A stretch of DNA of 64,000 nt from an uncultured bacterium (GCA_902761735.1 CACWLL010000011.1:1-64000); one strand, 5' to 3'. Shown: positions 15,244-23,789, numbered from the stretch's first letter. Notes: generated from the letters alone by a model not told the origin. Made by a program: numbers and translations.

Positions 15244-16950
15244 ATGACAAACTTCACACCCGAAAAATGTAAACAAATAGCACTTGCAAGACTTGATGTG
15301 GTTCACAAGTGGCTTGAATTTAGAAAGCAATCTCAAAATAAACTTCAAGCCGATTATGATTTTGTAAAATTACATAACACATCAAATTCACACTTGTTTG
15401 AAATTTTAGGAAAAATTTCCCGAGGCAGTTTGCACCGTTGGTATGCTATGTTAAACGGAACAGAAGATTACACAAAACTTTTGCCACAATATAAATATAG
15501 CAGTGTAAATGATTATCGGACTGTACTTAATGATGAAGAAATAAAAATATTTATAGGTTTGCTTTTACACCCGAACAGACTGTCTATCGGTAAAGCAATT
15601 GCTCTTACTAAATACAGATTAAAAGAACAGGGGCAAGGTTTCATTCCGGCTGATATTACATTCAGGCGTTATGCAAAATGGTTTAAGAATAATAATTATG
15701 ACAAATGGATTTTAGCGCGTGATGGCGAAAAGGCATTATCTGATAAAGTCGAACCATATATAAAACGTGATGCTTCGCTGTTAGAAGTCGGAGATATTCT
15801 TGTGGCAGACGGGCATAAATTAGCGTTTCAAGTAATAAATCCGTTCACAGGCAAACCCACCAGAGCAACACTTGTTGGATTTTTGGATTGGAAATCAACA
15901 GCACTCGTTGGTTATGAAATTATGCTTGAAGAAAATACTCAGTGTGTCGCAAGTGCGCTCCGCAACGCAATAATAAATCTTGATATGATTCCGAAAGTCG
16001 TTTATCAGGATAACGGCAGAGCTTTTAGAGCCAAATATTTTACTGACGATAAAGGATTTACGGAATTAGGATTTCAGGGATTGTATTCAAAACTGGGTAT
16101 AGAAACAGTATTTGCAAGACCGTATAATGCCAGAGCAAAAGTCATAGAAAGATTTTTTAAAGAATTTCAGGAAGGTTTTGAAAAATTGCTACCAAGCTAT
16201 ATCGGTTCATCAATAAATAATAAACCTGCATATATGATACGAAATGAAAAATTGCACAAAAGTTGGCACAATGAATATATTCCAACAATTGAAGAAACAA
16301 TAAAAATGATTGATATGTGGTTAAGTTTTAAGAATTCTCAACCCTGTCCGAACGCTCCTGTTAAAACAATAGCAGAAGTATTATCCGAAAGAAAAAGACA
16401 AAATATTGATATTAGTATTCTTGATAATTTAATGCTTGTAACCGAAGTAAAAACGATTCAAAGAAACGGAATAAGATTTTTAAATTGCGACTATTTTGAT
16501 GAAAGGTTATACGGTTTTAAAAGCAAAGTTTTAATTAAATACAATCTTTTTGATCTGACAAGTATTAAGGTTTACACTCCGAAAGGTGAATACTTGTGTA
16601 CCGCAGAACGTGTAACAGAAACTCATCCAATGGCAAAATTACTCGGTGATGTTAAAGATTATGAAGATTATAAGCAGAAAATTGTCCGTCAGCGCCAATT
16701 AAAAAAGAAAACTGTTGAATCTGTGAGAAAATATCTTCAATTCGAGGATATAAAACTACTTGAAACCAAAGTAGAACAATATGATTCTCATTTACCCCTT
16801 CAAACGCCGTTCAAATCAGATTCAAAAAGGGTTCAAACGCTGTTCAAAAATAATTCAGAAAAATATGAGTATCTTGTAAAAAATGATCCGAATAATTCTT
16901 GGATAACAGAATTTAAGCAAACAAAGGAGTACAAATTACTTTATGAATAA
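15244..16950 (+). CDS. Mu-like DDE transposase (MuA family)
   Basis: 568 residues. Residues 1-170 form DNA-binding helical subdomains. The catalytic RNase-H-like core spans about 180-310 with the DDE triad D189 (ILVADGHK), D256 (VVYQDNGRAF) and E302 (ARAKVIERFF). A Mu-type beta-barrel domain follows (about 410-490) with a basic coil (KQKIVRQRQLKKK). The next gene encodes a MuB-like ATPase and overlaps by 8 bp, as in Mu-type phages and transposons. The last 50 codons hold a DNA array of 11-bp repeats. No phage structural genes are present, so this is a transposon or degenerate transposable prophage rather than a full phage. Confidence 0.85.
   Translation: MTNFTPEKCKQIALARLDVVHKWLEFRKQSQNKLQADYDFVKLHNTSNSHLFEILGKISRGSLHRWYAMLNGTEDYTKLLPQYKYSSVNDYRTVLNDEEIKIFIGLLLHPNRLSIGKAIALTKYRLKEQGQGFIPADITFRRYAKWFKNNNYDKWILARDGEKALSDKVEPYIKRDASLLEVGDILVADGHKLAFQVINPFTGKPTRATLVGFLDWKSTALVGYEIMLEENTQCVASALRNAIINLDMIPKVVYQDNGRAFRAKYFTDDKGFTELGFQGLYSKLGIETVFARPYNARAKVIERFFKEFQEGFEKLLPSYIGSSINNKPAYMIRNEKLHKSWHNEYIPTIEETIKMIDMWLSFKNSQPCPNAPVKTIAEVLSERKRQNIDISILDNLMLVTEVKTIQRNGIRFLNCDYFDERLYGFKSKVLIKYNLFDLTSIKVYTPKGEYLCTAERVTETHPMAKLLGDVKDYEDYKQKIVRQRQLKKKTVESVRKYLQFEDIKLLETKVEQYDSHLPLQTPFKSDSKRVQTLFKNNSEKYEYLVKNDPNNSWITEFKQTKEYKLLYE
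16798..16863 (+). repeat. Six 11-bp-phased TTCAAA repeats inside the transposase 3' end
   Basis: Units start at 16798, 16809, 16820, 16831, 16842 and 16853, each 11 bp, with consensus (G/A/C)TTCAAANNNN (the last reads ATTCAG). Because 11 is not a multiple of three, the encoded peptide is not repetitive; the pattern is held at the DNA level. Related arrays occur at 17708, 19751 and 21151. Confidence 0.75.
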
Positions 16951-17623
16951 GATTTTTGTAAAAACGCAGAATGTGAAAAACTTTATCGGACTTGTTGAAA
17001 ATTTGATTATTAAACCAAAAAACATTCCGAAAATGGGATTGGTTTACGGCGAGCCCGGACTTGGTAAATCGCAAACTGCTTTATGGCTTGCTTGTAAATA
17101 TGATGGGATTTATCTACGAGCATCAAACTTAATGACTGGTCGTTGGTTACTTGAAGAGTTGGTAAAGGAGCTTGATGAAATACCAAGATTCCTAACCTCG
17201 GATAATTTTAATATCGCTGTAAAAAAGCTGAAACAAAATCCGCAAGTGATTTTTATCGATGAGATTGATTACCTGATGAATAATTATAAAACTATTGAAA
17301 CCCTCAGAGATATACACGATGAAACCGGCTGTCCGATAATTTTTATCGGAATGGTGTTGGCACACAGAAAGCTTGAACGATACAAGCACCTTTATGACAG
17401 ATTTTCAGCAATTATAAAGTTTGAAACATTTGGAGTAAATGATTTATCTCAAATTATCAATCAGCTGTCAGAAGTTACATTTACCCCCGATGCTATTGAA
17501 TATATCCATTCAAAATACAACAGATTCCGGCAAATTGTTCAATTAATAAACCAAATGGAAACTTTTTCAAAAGACAATAATTTAGCAGAAATTACAAAAG
17601 ATATAGCGGAGCAGATATTATGA
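16943..17623 (+). CDS. MuB-like AAA+ transposition ATPase
   Basis: 226 residues. Walker A is GEPGLGKS at 36-43 and Walker B is VIFIDEID at 102-109. A sensor-like IFIGM strand lies near 140, and a C-terminal helical lid follows (FTPDAIEYIHSKYNRFRQIVQLIN). MuB-type proteins bind target DNA as filaments, recruit the transposase and give target immunity. It is shorter than Mu B (about 310 residues), lacking the N-terminal HTH domain. It overlaps both neighbours (8 bp with the transposase, 4 bp with the next gene), so the three are one translational unit. Confidence 0.8.
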   Translation: MNKIFVKTQNVKNFIGLVENLIIKPKNIPKMGLVYGEPGLGKSQTALWLACKYDGIYLRASNLMTGRWLLEELVKELDEIPRFLTSDNFNIAVKKLKQNPQVIFIDEIDYLMNNYKTIETLRDIHDETGCPIIFIGMVLAHRKLERYKHLYDRFSAIIKFETFGVNDLSQIINQLSEVTFTPDAIEYIHSKYNRFRQIVQLINQMETFSKDNNLAEITKDIAEQIL

Positions 17624-18174
17624 ACATTGAAAAATTAGCAAAACACCTGAAAGAATTTACCCAAGACGAAATCGAAATGATTGCCGAATGTGATTGTAAA
17701 ACACAACTTGAACACCTTTTGAACGAGAATAAATTGGTGTTTGAACAAGGATTGTACAAATATCAGGAAGAAAAGCCAAAGCAAGAATTTATCATTTGCA
17801 CAAAACAAACGATAAATTATCAGGTTATAACATTTGACGTAGCAGTTAATTATTTTTTAGAAAATTATGTTAAAAATAATTGCAAATATAATACCTATAG
17901 AAGATACCGCGGGATTTTAAAGCACCACATTTCTCTATTTTTCAGAAATAAAAACTTAAATGACGTTACTTGCAATGATATTCAGGAATTTTACTATTTT
18001 TGCAAAGGCAGAAATTTACCACCCAAAGTTTTAAAGAACACATTAGCACTTCTAAATCAGATGATTAAATATTTTCAGAATCTCGGGATAATTGATAGAA
18101 CTTGTAATTTTCAGGTGCGAAGATTATCCGATAAAACAAATTTTACGGTAGACAGAATAATTTTTGAGGTATAA
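17620..18174 (+). CDS. Orphan integrase core-binding-domain protein
   Basis: 184 residues. Residues 1-50 look like a small winged-helix/HTH region. Residues about 68-165 (FDVAVNYFLENYVKNN..TYRRYRGILKHHISLFF..VTCNDIQEFYYFC) resemble the SAM-like core-binding domain of phage integrases. The protein stops where the catalytic domain with the R-H-R-Y residues should begin, and no such domain follows in any frame. It may have been reused as a DNA-binding partner of the transposase, much as target selectors serve other AAA+-dependent transposons. An array of TTGAAC motifs at 11-bp spacing lies within its coding region. Confidence 0.55.
   Translation: MNIEKLAKHLKEFTQDEIEMIAECDCKTQLEHLLNENKLVFEQGLYKYQEEKPKQEFIICTKQTINYQVITFDVAVNYFLENYVKNNCKYNTYRRYRGILKHHISLFFRNKNLNDVTCNDIQEFYYFCKGRNLPPKVLKNTLALLNQMIKYFQNLGIIDRTCNFQVRRLSDKTNFTVDRIIFEV
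17708..17757 (-). repeat. 11-bp-phased GTTCAA array (reverse orientation) inside a gene
   Basis: TTGAAC starts at 17708, 17719 and 17741, with TTGTAC at 17752; the slot at 17730 is degenerate. All positions fall on one 11-bp grid. Read on the minus strand the motif is GTTCAA, the same as in the other three arrays. Confidence 0.55.
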
Positions 18175-18176
18175 AA

Positions 18177-18584
18177 ATGACAAAATTAGATAAATTAAAA
18201 CAGGCAGAGTATTTGTATGTTTCAAAAAAGCAACCGTTTGATGTGATTGGAGCGAAACTTGACCTTTCGCGTAGGACTTTATTTTATTGGAAAAAGGAAT
18301 ATGACTGGGATAAAAAGAGGTTTGAAAAAGGCAGAGAACAGGAATTGTTTAATCGGGAGCTACTGAATTTTGCTCAAAAAATTATGGATAAAATTTCAAA
18401 CGATATTGATAATAATCAACAAACCCCACAGGCAGAAATGTATTCACTTATGAATATCTTGAAAAATTTACCACAAATAAAACAACAAACAACAGAACCA
18501 AAACAAAAACTAAAGTCTAAAAAGGAAGAATTTTTACCGGAAGATATTGTAAAAATAGTTGAAAGAGATATTTTAGGAATGTAA
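18177..18584 (+). CDS. Small HTH protein, DUF1804/terminase-small-subunit-like
   Basis: 135 residues. The N-terminal helix-turn-helix (AEYLYVSKKQPFDVIGAKLDLSRRTLFYWKKEYDWDKKR) resembles that of DUF1804 and small-terminase-like proteins of Mu-like phages. A helical middle and a polar Gln/Lys-rich tail follow. It starts two bases after the previous gene, so it closes a four-gene transposition operon. A role as packaging protein is doubtful because no large terminase or capsid genes follow; a regulator or accessory of transposition is equally possible. Confidence 0.5.
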   Translation: MTKLDKLKQAEYLYVSKKQPFDVIGAKLDLSRRTLFYWKKEYDWDKKRFEKGREQELFNRELLNFAQKIMDKISNDIDNNQQTPQAEMYSLMNILKNLPQIKQQTTEPKQKLKSKKEEFLPEDIVKIVERDILGM

Positions 18585-18595
18585 TTAAAGTACAT

Positions 18596-19396
18596 TTAGT
18601 TATTAAGAGCAAATGATATATCAGATTCTTCACTATACAAAAATACTTTTTCAAATTTCGAATTAAATCGATGTTTTAATAGCAAGTTGTCAAATGAACA
18701 ATAATTAGCATTATATGCATTGGGGACATATATTAATAAATAACATTTGTTGCAATTTGTACTATACGAGTTGATTTTATCATTCTTTTTATCAATACAG
18801 ATTTGTAATTCATCAATGGGATTTTGCTTGACCATGCCTGCATTATTGACATGGCAATCATATTTCCCAGTCCAAGGACATGCAATAGGGTCCATTGATA
18901 TTTTAAAATGTTCATTATCAACCTGAATCCATTCCTGAACAAGCAAACCTTTTCTCAATTTCTCTATATTATTTCTTAAAATATCTTGCAATTTTTGTTT
19001 AAAAATTTTTGCATCAGGAAGCTCTGAAAAACCAGGATTATAAGCATAATCCAAATGATCTTTTTAACGGATACTAAATTTTCTGTCATCATATTTGTCA
19101 ATAAGCATATGCATTTGAAGATTGTATTTCTTTTCGGCTTCTTTGCATATTTTATTACCTATTCTGGTTAATGCCTGAGAAAATTTAAAGTTTTTATTTT
19201 CTGCTATAAATTTAGTTATTTCTAATGCAATAGTGACGCCATTTATAGTCTTAATTTTAAAATCCGGAGCTTCGGATTTTACATAATCAACAATACCAAG
19301 TCCTTCATACCATTCCTGACCAACTTTGGTTTTGAAAAACTTTTCGACTTGTTCTTTTTCTTCAGTTTCTTTTATTTCATTTTTACTCATTATCAT
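18596..19396 (-). pseudogene. Nuclease-like gene split by an in-frame stop
   Basis: One reading frame of about 266 codons is interrupted by a single TAA at 19064-19066. The N-terminal part (19067-19396) has a PD-(D/E)xK-like core: SEAPDFKIKTINGVTIALEITKF, with D/E-x-(I/T)-K character. The C-terminal part (18596-19063) continues in the same frame and contains CPWTGKYDCHV and a strand-rich region. A one-base change of CAA, GAA or AAA to TAA would explain it. A downstream TTG could start a separate C-terminal product, but a decayed defence nuclease or a sequencing error is more likely. Confidence 0.6.
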
Positions 19397-19413
19397 TATG
19401 CTATCATAAATTT

Positions 19414-19770
19414 ATGGATATATTGGATAGACTTGCAAAATCAAAATTCAGGAGCAGATTTAAACTCCGAACAAAAGAACTTGATTATATCAAGGACAAA
19501 GGGCTTGATACAATTTATTCTCATGCCTGTGATTTTATTCGGGATAGAGTTGCTCCCTCTGAGCCTGTGAATGACGGCAAACAAACTCCAATGCGCGGTC
19601 ATCCTGTATTTATCGCGCAACACGCAACCGCAACCTGCTGCCACGGGTGTATTGAAAAATGGCACAAATTTCCTCAACATAGAGAACTAACCCTATCCGA
19701 ACAAGAATATCTTGTTTCAGTAATTATGGAATGGATAAAGAGACAAATTAATTCAAACCCTGTTTTATAA
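19414..19770 (+). CDS. DUF4186 protein
   Basis: 118 residues with the strongly conserved DUF4186 core (MRGHPVFIAQHATATCCHGC, then KWH and TLSEQEYLV). Function unknown; the Cys/His-rich motif suggests metal binding. These proteins occur scattered in accessory regions. The 3' end of the gene runs into an 11-bp-phased repeat array. Confidence 0.8.
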   Translation: MDILDRLAKSKFRSRFKLRTKELDYIKDKGLDTIYSHACDFIRDRVAPSEPVNDGKQTPMRGHPVFIAQHATATCCHGCIEKWHKFPQHRELTLSEQEYLVSVIMEWIKRQINSNPVL

Positions 19771-19794
19771 CTGTTCAAAATATGTTCAAAGTAC
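19751..19794 (+). repeat. Four 11-bp-phased GTTCAAA repeats
   Basis: Units start at 19751 (ATTCAAACCCT), 19762 (GTTTTATAACT), 19773 (GTTCAAAATAT) and 19784 (GTTCAAAGTAC). They span the stop codon of the DUF4186 gene and the leader of the Ymh gene, a likely operator position. Confidence 0.65.
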
Positions 19795-19832
19795 ATAAGT
19801 GTTTATTGTATAATCTTTTCAGGAGTATATAA

Positions 19833-20549
19833 ATGCCATCATTACAAGAAGAAAATATAACAATTAACGATTTAATTAACAAGTTCCGTGATTTATATAA
19901 TTTGGGACAAAGAATTACGCTAAACCACCAAAGATATCTTGCCTTTAAAGACGAGTTAACAAAATTTATTTATTCAAATCATTTAAATAATACTCCGGAA
20001 TGGGAAACGATTTATAACAATCTTGTTATAAAGACTACGCAATATATGTCAGTTGGTGAATTTAATATCATTTTGACTCAGTTAGAGAAACTCCAGTTAA
20101 TCATATTAGAAAACAAAAACGAACCGTTCTGGCAATATATTCATCCGGTAATAAAAGAACTTGTTTTTATCAAGTATAATTCAAAACAATACGCTGATGC
20201 AGTTGAGTCGGCTTTTAAAGAAGTAAATAGCAGATTGAAAAAGATATATAGAAAATATTACAAGCATGAAAATTCAAATAAAGAGTTAGATGGTAAAAAT
20301 TTAATGGAATATCTTTTCTCTTTATCTGGTAACCGTTTGAAATTCGAAGATACATCCACAGAGAGTGGCGAAAATGTACAAGTCGGATATATGCAAATAT
20401 TTTCTGGAACAATCTCTGGTATAAGGAATCCAAAAGCGCACGAGAATTTAACACTTACAAAAGAAAAAGCAATAAAACGTTTAATATTAGCGAGTTTATT
20501 AATGGATAAAATAGACGAGGCTGTTGAGTATTCGAGTATAATGGAATAA
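19833..20549 (+). CDS. TIGR02391/Ymh-family protein
   Basis: 238 residues. The C-terminal 130 residues (HPVIKELVFIKYNSKQYADAVESAFKEVNSRLKK..FSGTISGIRNPKAHENL) match the Ymh domain, a HEPN-like helical module whose RNPxAH motif is intact. The N-terminal 90 residues are helical without a recognised domain. Such proteins sit in defence islands and HEPN modules are often RNases; activity here is inferred. RBS CAGGAG lies nine bases before the ATG. Confidence 0.75.
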   Translation: MPSLQEENITINDLINKFRDLYNLGQRITLNHQRYLAFKDELTKFIYSNHLNNTPEWETIYNNLVIKTTQYMSVGEFNIILTQLEKLQLIILENKNEPFWQYIHPVIKELVFIKYNSKQYADAVESAFKEVNSRLKKIYRKYYKHENSNKELDGKNLMEYLFSLSGNRLKFEDTSTESGENVQVGYMQIFSGTISGIRNPKAHENLTLTKEKAIKRLILASLLMDKIDEAVEYSSIME

Positions 20550-20628
20550 TTTTACAAATTTATTTATTTTTCACTTTCATTTCGCTTCGCTCCATTACAG
20601 ATACAGGCTCACAAGTTTCGGCTTCGCC

Positions 20629-20838
20629 TTAACTGTTCGCTTTGTAAAAATCATCTTCAAATCCTCTGATATTATCTAGTTCAATGTTGTAACGCTTGCC
20701 GGTTTTATCTACACAAGTCGCAAAATCTACAGTTTTATCTGCATATCTGTTCTCCCATAAACAAATTAACAATCCGATTTCTTGTGTTTTTAAGTTTAAA
20801 ATCTTTGCGCCATAAAGCTTGTAATCTTTTTCAATCAT
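20629..20838 (-). CDS. Small protein, paralogue of the next gene
   Basis: 69 residues, unknown function. The beta-rich sequence (LLICLWENRYADKTVDFATCVDKTGKRYNIELDNI) resembles its neighbour in the spacing of a V..CV...G.RY segment. The two start codons are preceded by similar RBS, and the genes are four bases apart, suggesting a tandem duplication. They may be small OB- or SH3-like proteins of a phage or plasmid type. Confidence 0.55.
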   Translation of the reverse strand: MIEKDYKLYGAKILNLKTQEIGLLICLWENRYADKTVDFATCVDKTGKRYNIELDNIRGFEDDFYKANS

Positions 20839-20842
20839 GGTT

Positions 20843-21055
20843 TTAACCTTTCGTTATTGTAATATCTGCGTATATCTCATCCGGTTTTTCAGGATCAATC
20901 AAAAAATTTTTATCAAATACATATCTTTCTCCATCCGATGCAACGCAGCCAACAGTATTGTGTTCGCCAAAACAAACAACCGTAAACTCTTCGCTATCTT
21001 TTTCAAACCAACCTTTGAGTTTTTTCAATCTATATTTTTTACCGATTTCAATCAT
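20843..21055 (-). CDS. Small beta-rich protein of unknown function
   Basis: 70 residues: MIEIGKKYRLKKLKGW, then EFTVVCFGEHNTVGCVASDGERYVFDKNFLI. It looks like a single small beta-barrel (SH3/OB-like). The RBS GAAAGGGAA precedes the ATG. It is followed by its paralogue and preceded by an 11-bp-phased array that would sit in its promoter region. Confidence 0.55.
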   Translation of the reverse strand: MIEIGKKYRLKKLKGWFEKDSEEFTVVCFGEHNTVGCVASDGERYVFDKNFLIDPEKPDEIYADITITKG

Positions 21056-21150
21056 AGTATTTCCCTTTCAAGCTACACAATTCATCCCTCTTTAAGCGAG
21101 AAACATCAAGTGTATGCGTCTAAAATCGTATCATTTGGACATAATAATTT

Positions 21151-21200
21151 TTGAACACAATTTAAACGGCTTTTAAACACCTTTTAAACGGCATTTAAAT
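21151..21200 (-). repeat. Five 11-bp-phased GTTYAAA repeats (reverse orientation)
   Basis: TTGAAC at 21151, then TTAAAC at 21162, 21173 and 21184 and TTAAAT at 21195: an exact 11-bp grid. On the minus strand the units read GTTTAAA or GTTCAAA preceded by GCC or GGT. The array lies between two minus-strand genes, upstream of the 70-residue protein. Confidence 0.75.
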
Positions 21201-21416
21201 TTCGATATCTTTTTCGTGATCTATAAAGAATGCATTTAATACATCTGCATCATTTCGCAGATGTTTAACAACTGGCGCAAGATTGTAACATTCTTCTATC
21301 TCCGGCTGATTTGCAACAAAATAATCAATAACAACAGCTGTGTTGTAAATGTTTTCAGACCACTTGATTAATTGCTTAAACTCCTTGGGAGTAATATTTA
21401 ATCCGACTTTTTCCAT
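21195..21416 (-). CDS. Small hypothetical protein
   Basis: 73 residues from the ATG at 21416, chosen for the strong RBS AAAGGAGG; a longer frame upstream is hydrophobic and unlikely. Sequence MEKVGLNITPKEFKQLIKWSENIYNTAVVIDYF is helical and acidic at the end. It lies downstream of the restriction operon on the same strand with a 79-bp gap. No family recognised. Confidence 0.6.
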   Translation of the reverse strand: MEKVGLNITPKEFKQLIKWSENIYNTAVVIDYFVANQPEIEECYNLAPVVKHLRNDADVLNAFFIDHEKDIEI

Positions 21417-21499
21417 ACAAAAACCTCCTTTGACACACAACATTAGCGTGAAAGAAGAATAAAAGCAGAAAAGTTTTACAAATAGACACAAAAAACAAA

Positions 21500-22351
21500 T
21501 TAATCTTTTTTATAGTAATTTGGAAGGTTGTCGATTTCTTTATTGTATTCAAGATAATGACATATCATTAACGCTGTCAGTGTTGTATCATAAGTAATAT
21601 CATACCATTTTTCTAATTCTTCATCACTCATATCAATGATATTATTATTAGGATTTCCTCCAAAATTATCATGCCTGATATGAAGATTGTTATATAAGTT
21701 ACCTACATCATTTGCGATAGGATTATAAGTTGTTCCCTTTAATTTTTGTTCAATACTTTCAACCTTTAAAGATAAAGTCTGCAAAATATTTCTTTTTTCG
21801 GTAACCTTACCTTTTAAATCAAATCTTCTATATTCAATAACAGCCTCTGAAAGTTCTGGATATAGTTCGCTAATTGCACTTGAACTTGTATCATTTTCTA
21901 CAATATAAAGATAATTATTCTTTTCTATGATTTTGTAATTAAGTTTTTCTAAAATAAGTTGAATATTATTAAATAGTTTATTTACACTTGCTACATTATA
22001 ATGATCTGTACCAAGAATTTTTCTCCTTAATAAATAAACCATATTAAGTACAAATTCAAAATACAATAACATAATATTTTTATCATTTTTATTTAAATAT
22101 TTTGACGAGATTTTTAAGCTATCACGCATATCTCTGATTGAAATGTATGTTCCTGCATATTCATAGTTAATGAACAAGAAATCATTAACATATTGTTCAA
22201 TAGTCATATTTTCAGTAGCAGGTAAACCATATCTACCAGCATAAAAATGTTCAACTATAGGAACTTGTGCAAAAATTAGCTCAATTCTTGCCATCTCATT
22301 TGCATAGTTTACATTAGCTTTATTAATTTTATCAATTATTGATTGTCTCAT
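21500..22351 (-). CDS. Unknown helical protein, last gene of DpnII-type operon
   Basis: 283 residues, helical, with NLYNNLHIRHDNFGG near residue 220, a pattern seen in HEPN-like abortive-infection proteins (Arg-His pair after a helix). Its start overlaps the stop of the restriction endonuclease gene (TAATG), so it is translated with the restriction enzyme. A phage-defence accessory or toxin-like role is plausible but not shown. Confidence 0.55.
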   Translation of the reverse strand: MRQSIIDKINKANVNYANEMARIELIFAQVPIVEHFYAGRYGLPATENMTIEQYVNDFLFINYEYAGTYISIRDMRDSLKISSKYLNKNDKNIMLLYFEFVLNMVYLLRRKILGTDHYNVASVNKLFNNIQLILEKLNYKIIEKNNYLYIVENDTSSSAISELYPELSEAVIEYRRFDLKGKVTEKRNILQTLSLKVESIEQKLKGTTYNPIANDVGNLYNNLHIRHDNFGGNPNNNIIDMSDEELEKWYDITYDTTLTALMICHYLEYNKEIDNLPNYYKKD

Positions 22352-23208
22352 TATTTTAAATGTTTTATAACTCCATTTTCTAAATCTTGAATATTATAAA
22401 CCGTATCCAAAACATCAAATGTTTCTTCAAGATTATGTCTTGCGCTGTTCCAACCGCAGCCATCAGTGAACCAGATAAAGGTTACACCATCTATTGTTGC
22501 AACTTCTTGTGTCAGAGTCTTATAACTTCTTGCTGTTTCATTGAGTTTTGAACCACCACTTGAATAAAAGTTAGTTTCAATTACATATATTTGTTTATCT
22601 GTTTTAATTACAAAATCAAAGCGTTTTTCCATTTTGCCCTGATTAGAAATTGCAGAGAGGTTTACTCCCCATTTTTGCTCAATTTCGTGGATATACATTT
22701 CTTTAAAATAGTTTTTATTCTTGATAAACCCTGCTTTTATAATATAGCTTTCAACAAGATTTTCCATCAAGTGTCCGCCACGGTTTTTACGACCATTGCT
22801 ATCCAATCCTGTTTCAACACCGGTTGCGTAATCTACCAAATTATTTACAATATGATTTTCTAAAAGGTCAAATAACTTGGTTTTACGCATAAACATTTTG
22901 TATTCTTCAATGCTGTAATTGCATTTGTTGAATGAAAAATTATATTCACCATCTGCATCAGTAACAGAGATGTCTTTTGCTCTTACAGCTAAAAGTAAAG
23001 GAATACATTTTAAAGTTTCAGGATATTTTTTAATAATATCTTCAAAATCTTTTTCAATGTTTTTTGACCCTATCAATGTATTTAAAATATTGAGCTCCAC
23101 CTTTATATTATCAACATTTTTGTTGATCTTATCAAAATCTGCATAATAGCAATAATCTGCAATACATGCTCTAAATGTCGATAACCATTCCTTAAAATCT
23201 CTAGTCAT
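22351..23208 (-). CDS. dpnB: DpnII-type restriction endonuclease (GATC)
   Basis: 285 residues from the ATG at 23208, favoured by an AGGGA RBS; an earlier ATG at 23223 overlaps the stop of the previous gene. Landmarks of the DpnII/MboI family are present: an N-terminal helical domain, GLDSNGRKNRGGHLMENLVE, FDFVIKTDKQIYVIETNFYSSGGSKLNE with the PD-(D/E)xK-type D..E-x-N core, then FIWFTDGCGW. Enzymes of this family cut unmethylated GATC. Two methylases of the matching type lie upstream in the same operon. Confidence 0.85.
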   Translation of the reverse strand: MTRDFKEWLSTFRACIADYCYYADFDKINKNVDNIKVELNILNTLIGSKNIEKDFEDIIKKYPETLKCIPLLLAVRAKDISVTDADGEYNFSFNKCNYSIEEYKMFMRKTKLFDLLENHIVNNLVDYATGVETGLDSNGRKNRGGHLMENLVESYIIKAGFIKNKNYFKEMYIHEIEQKWGVNLSAISNQGKMEKRFDFVIKTDKQIYVIETNFYSSGGSKLNETARSYKTLTQEVATIDGVTFIWFTDGCGWNSARHNLEETFDVLDTVYNIQDLENGVIKHLK

Positions 23209-23222
23209 ATATATTTCCCTCA

Positions 23223-23789
23223 TTAGTGATGTGTTGCTGTTGATACCATTTGATAAATACTTGTATCACAGTTTTGTAGTTGTTCTAATAAGTTTTTAAA
23301 CATAAAAGCTTGTTCATAATTTGTTTTTTCTTGTAACATCAATAATCTTGCCAATAACATCAAGAAATTTAAACTATATTCACCTTTGTCATTTAAATCT
23401 TTTAAATCAGAAAATTTATTTTTTTGGCTTGTTAATAATGTGTCAATATTTAACATAGTTACACGTTCAGCTTCGGATTTTATAGGTTTTGTATCATTCC
23501 AAAGATTAATTAATAAATCTAAAAATTTCTTTGTTTTTTCCGGTTCTTGTTTCATTTTTATTAAAATATCCACAGCCCAATGTATATGTTTTGGAGTCCT
23601 TATGTTTGACCAACGACCATTTTCTAACTGTCTATACTTTATTAGTATGTCATATTCACTAAGACTACCTTGATATGCAGCTAAAATATATTTTCCGTTT
23701 ATCCGCTCTGCAAAAAGAGGAACGAGGTACCTATCTTCACCTCGTACTTTATGTGTCATAAAATCTTTTAGGTTAGCAATCTCATTCAT
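23223..23789 (-). CDS. Unknown protein between methylase and endonuclease
   Basis: 188 residues. It has an N-terminal beta-rich part (VRGEDRYLVPLFAERINGKYILAAYQG) and a helical C-terminal half (EYSLNFLMLLARLLMLQEKTNYEQAFMFKNLLEQL). I do not recognise the family. It starts one base after the dam-type methylase gene ends and abuts the endonuclease gene. It could be a controller or specificity helper, but no helix-turn-helix is seen. Confidence 0.6.
   Translation of the reverse strand: MNEIANLKDFMTHKVRGEDRYLVPLFAERINGKYILAAYQGSLSEYDILIKYRQLENGRWSNIRTPKHIHWAVDILIKMKQEPEKTKKFLDLLINLWNDTKPIKSEAERVTMLNIDTLLTSQKNKFSDLKDLNDKGEYSLNFLMLLARLLMLQEKTNYEQAFMFKNLLEQLQNCDTSIYQMVSTATHH

Noticed and set aside
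16798-16863. CRISPR array reading of the phased repeats
   Set aside because: Units are 11 bp with no spacer; this is an iteron-like pattern, not repeat-spacer DNA.
15244-18584. Cas12k-type or CRISPR-associated transposon
   Set aside because: TnsB/TnsC/TniQ-like sizes and the tRNA neighbour made this worth checking, but no cas gene or CRISPR array is present, and the transposase and ATPase look Mu-like.
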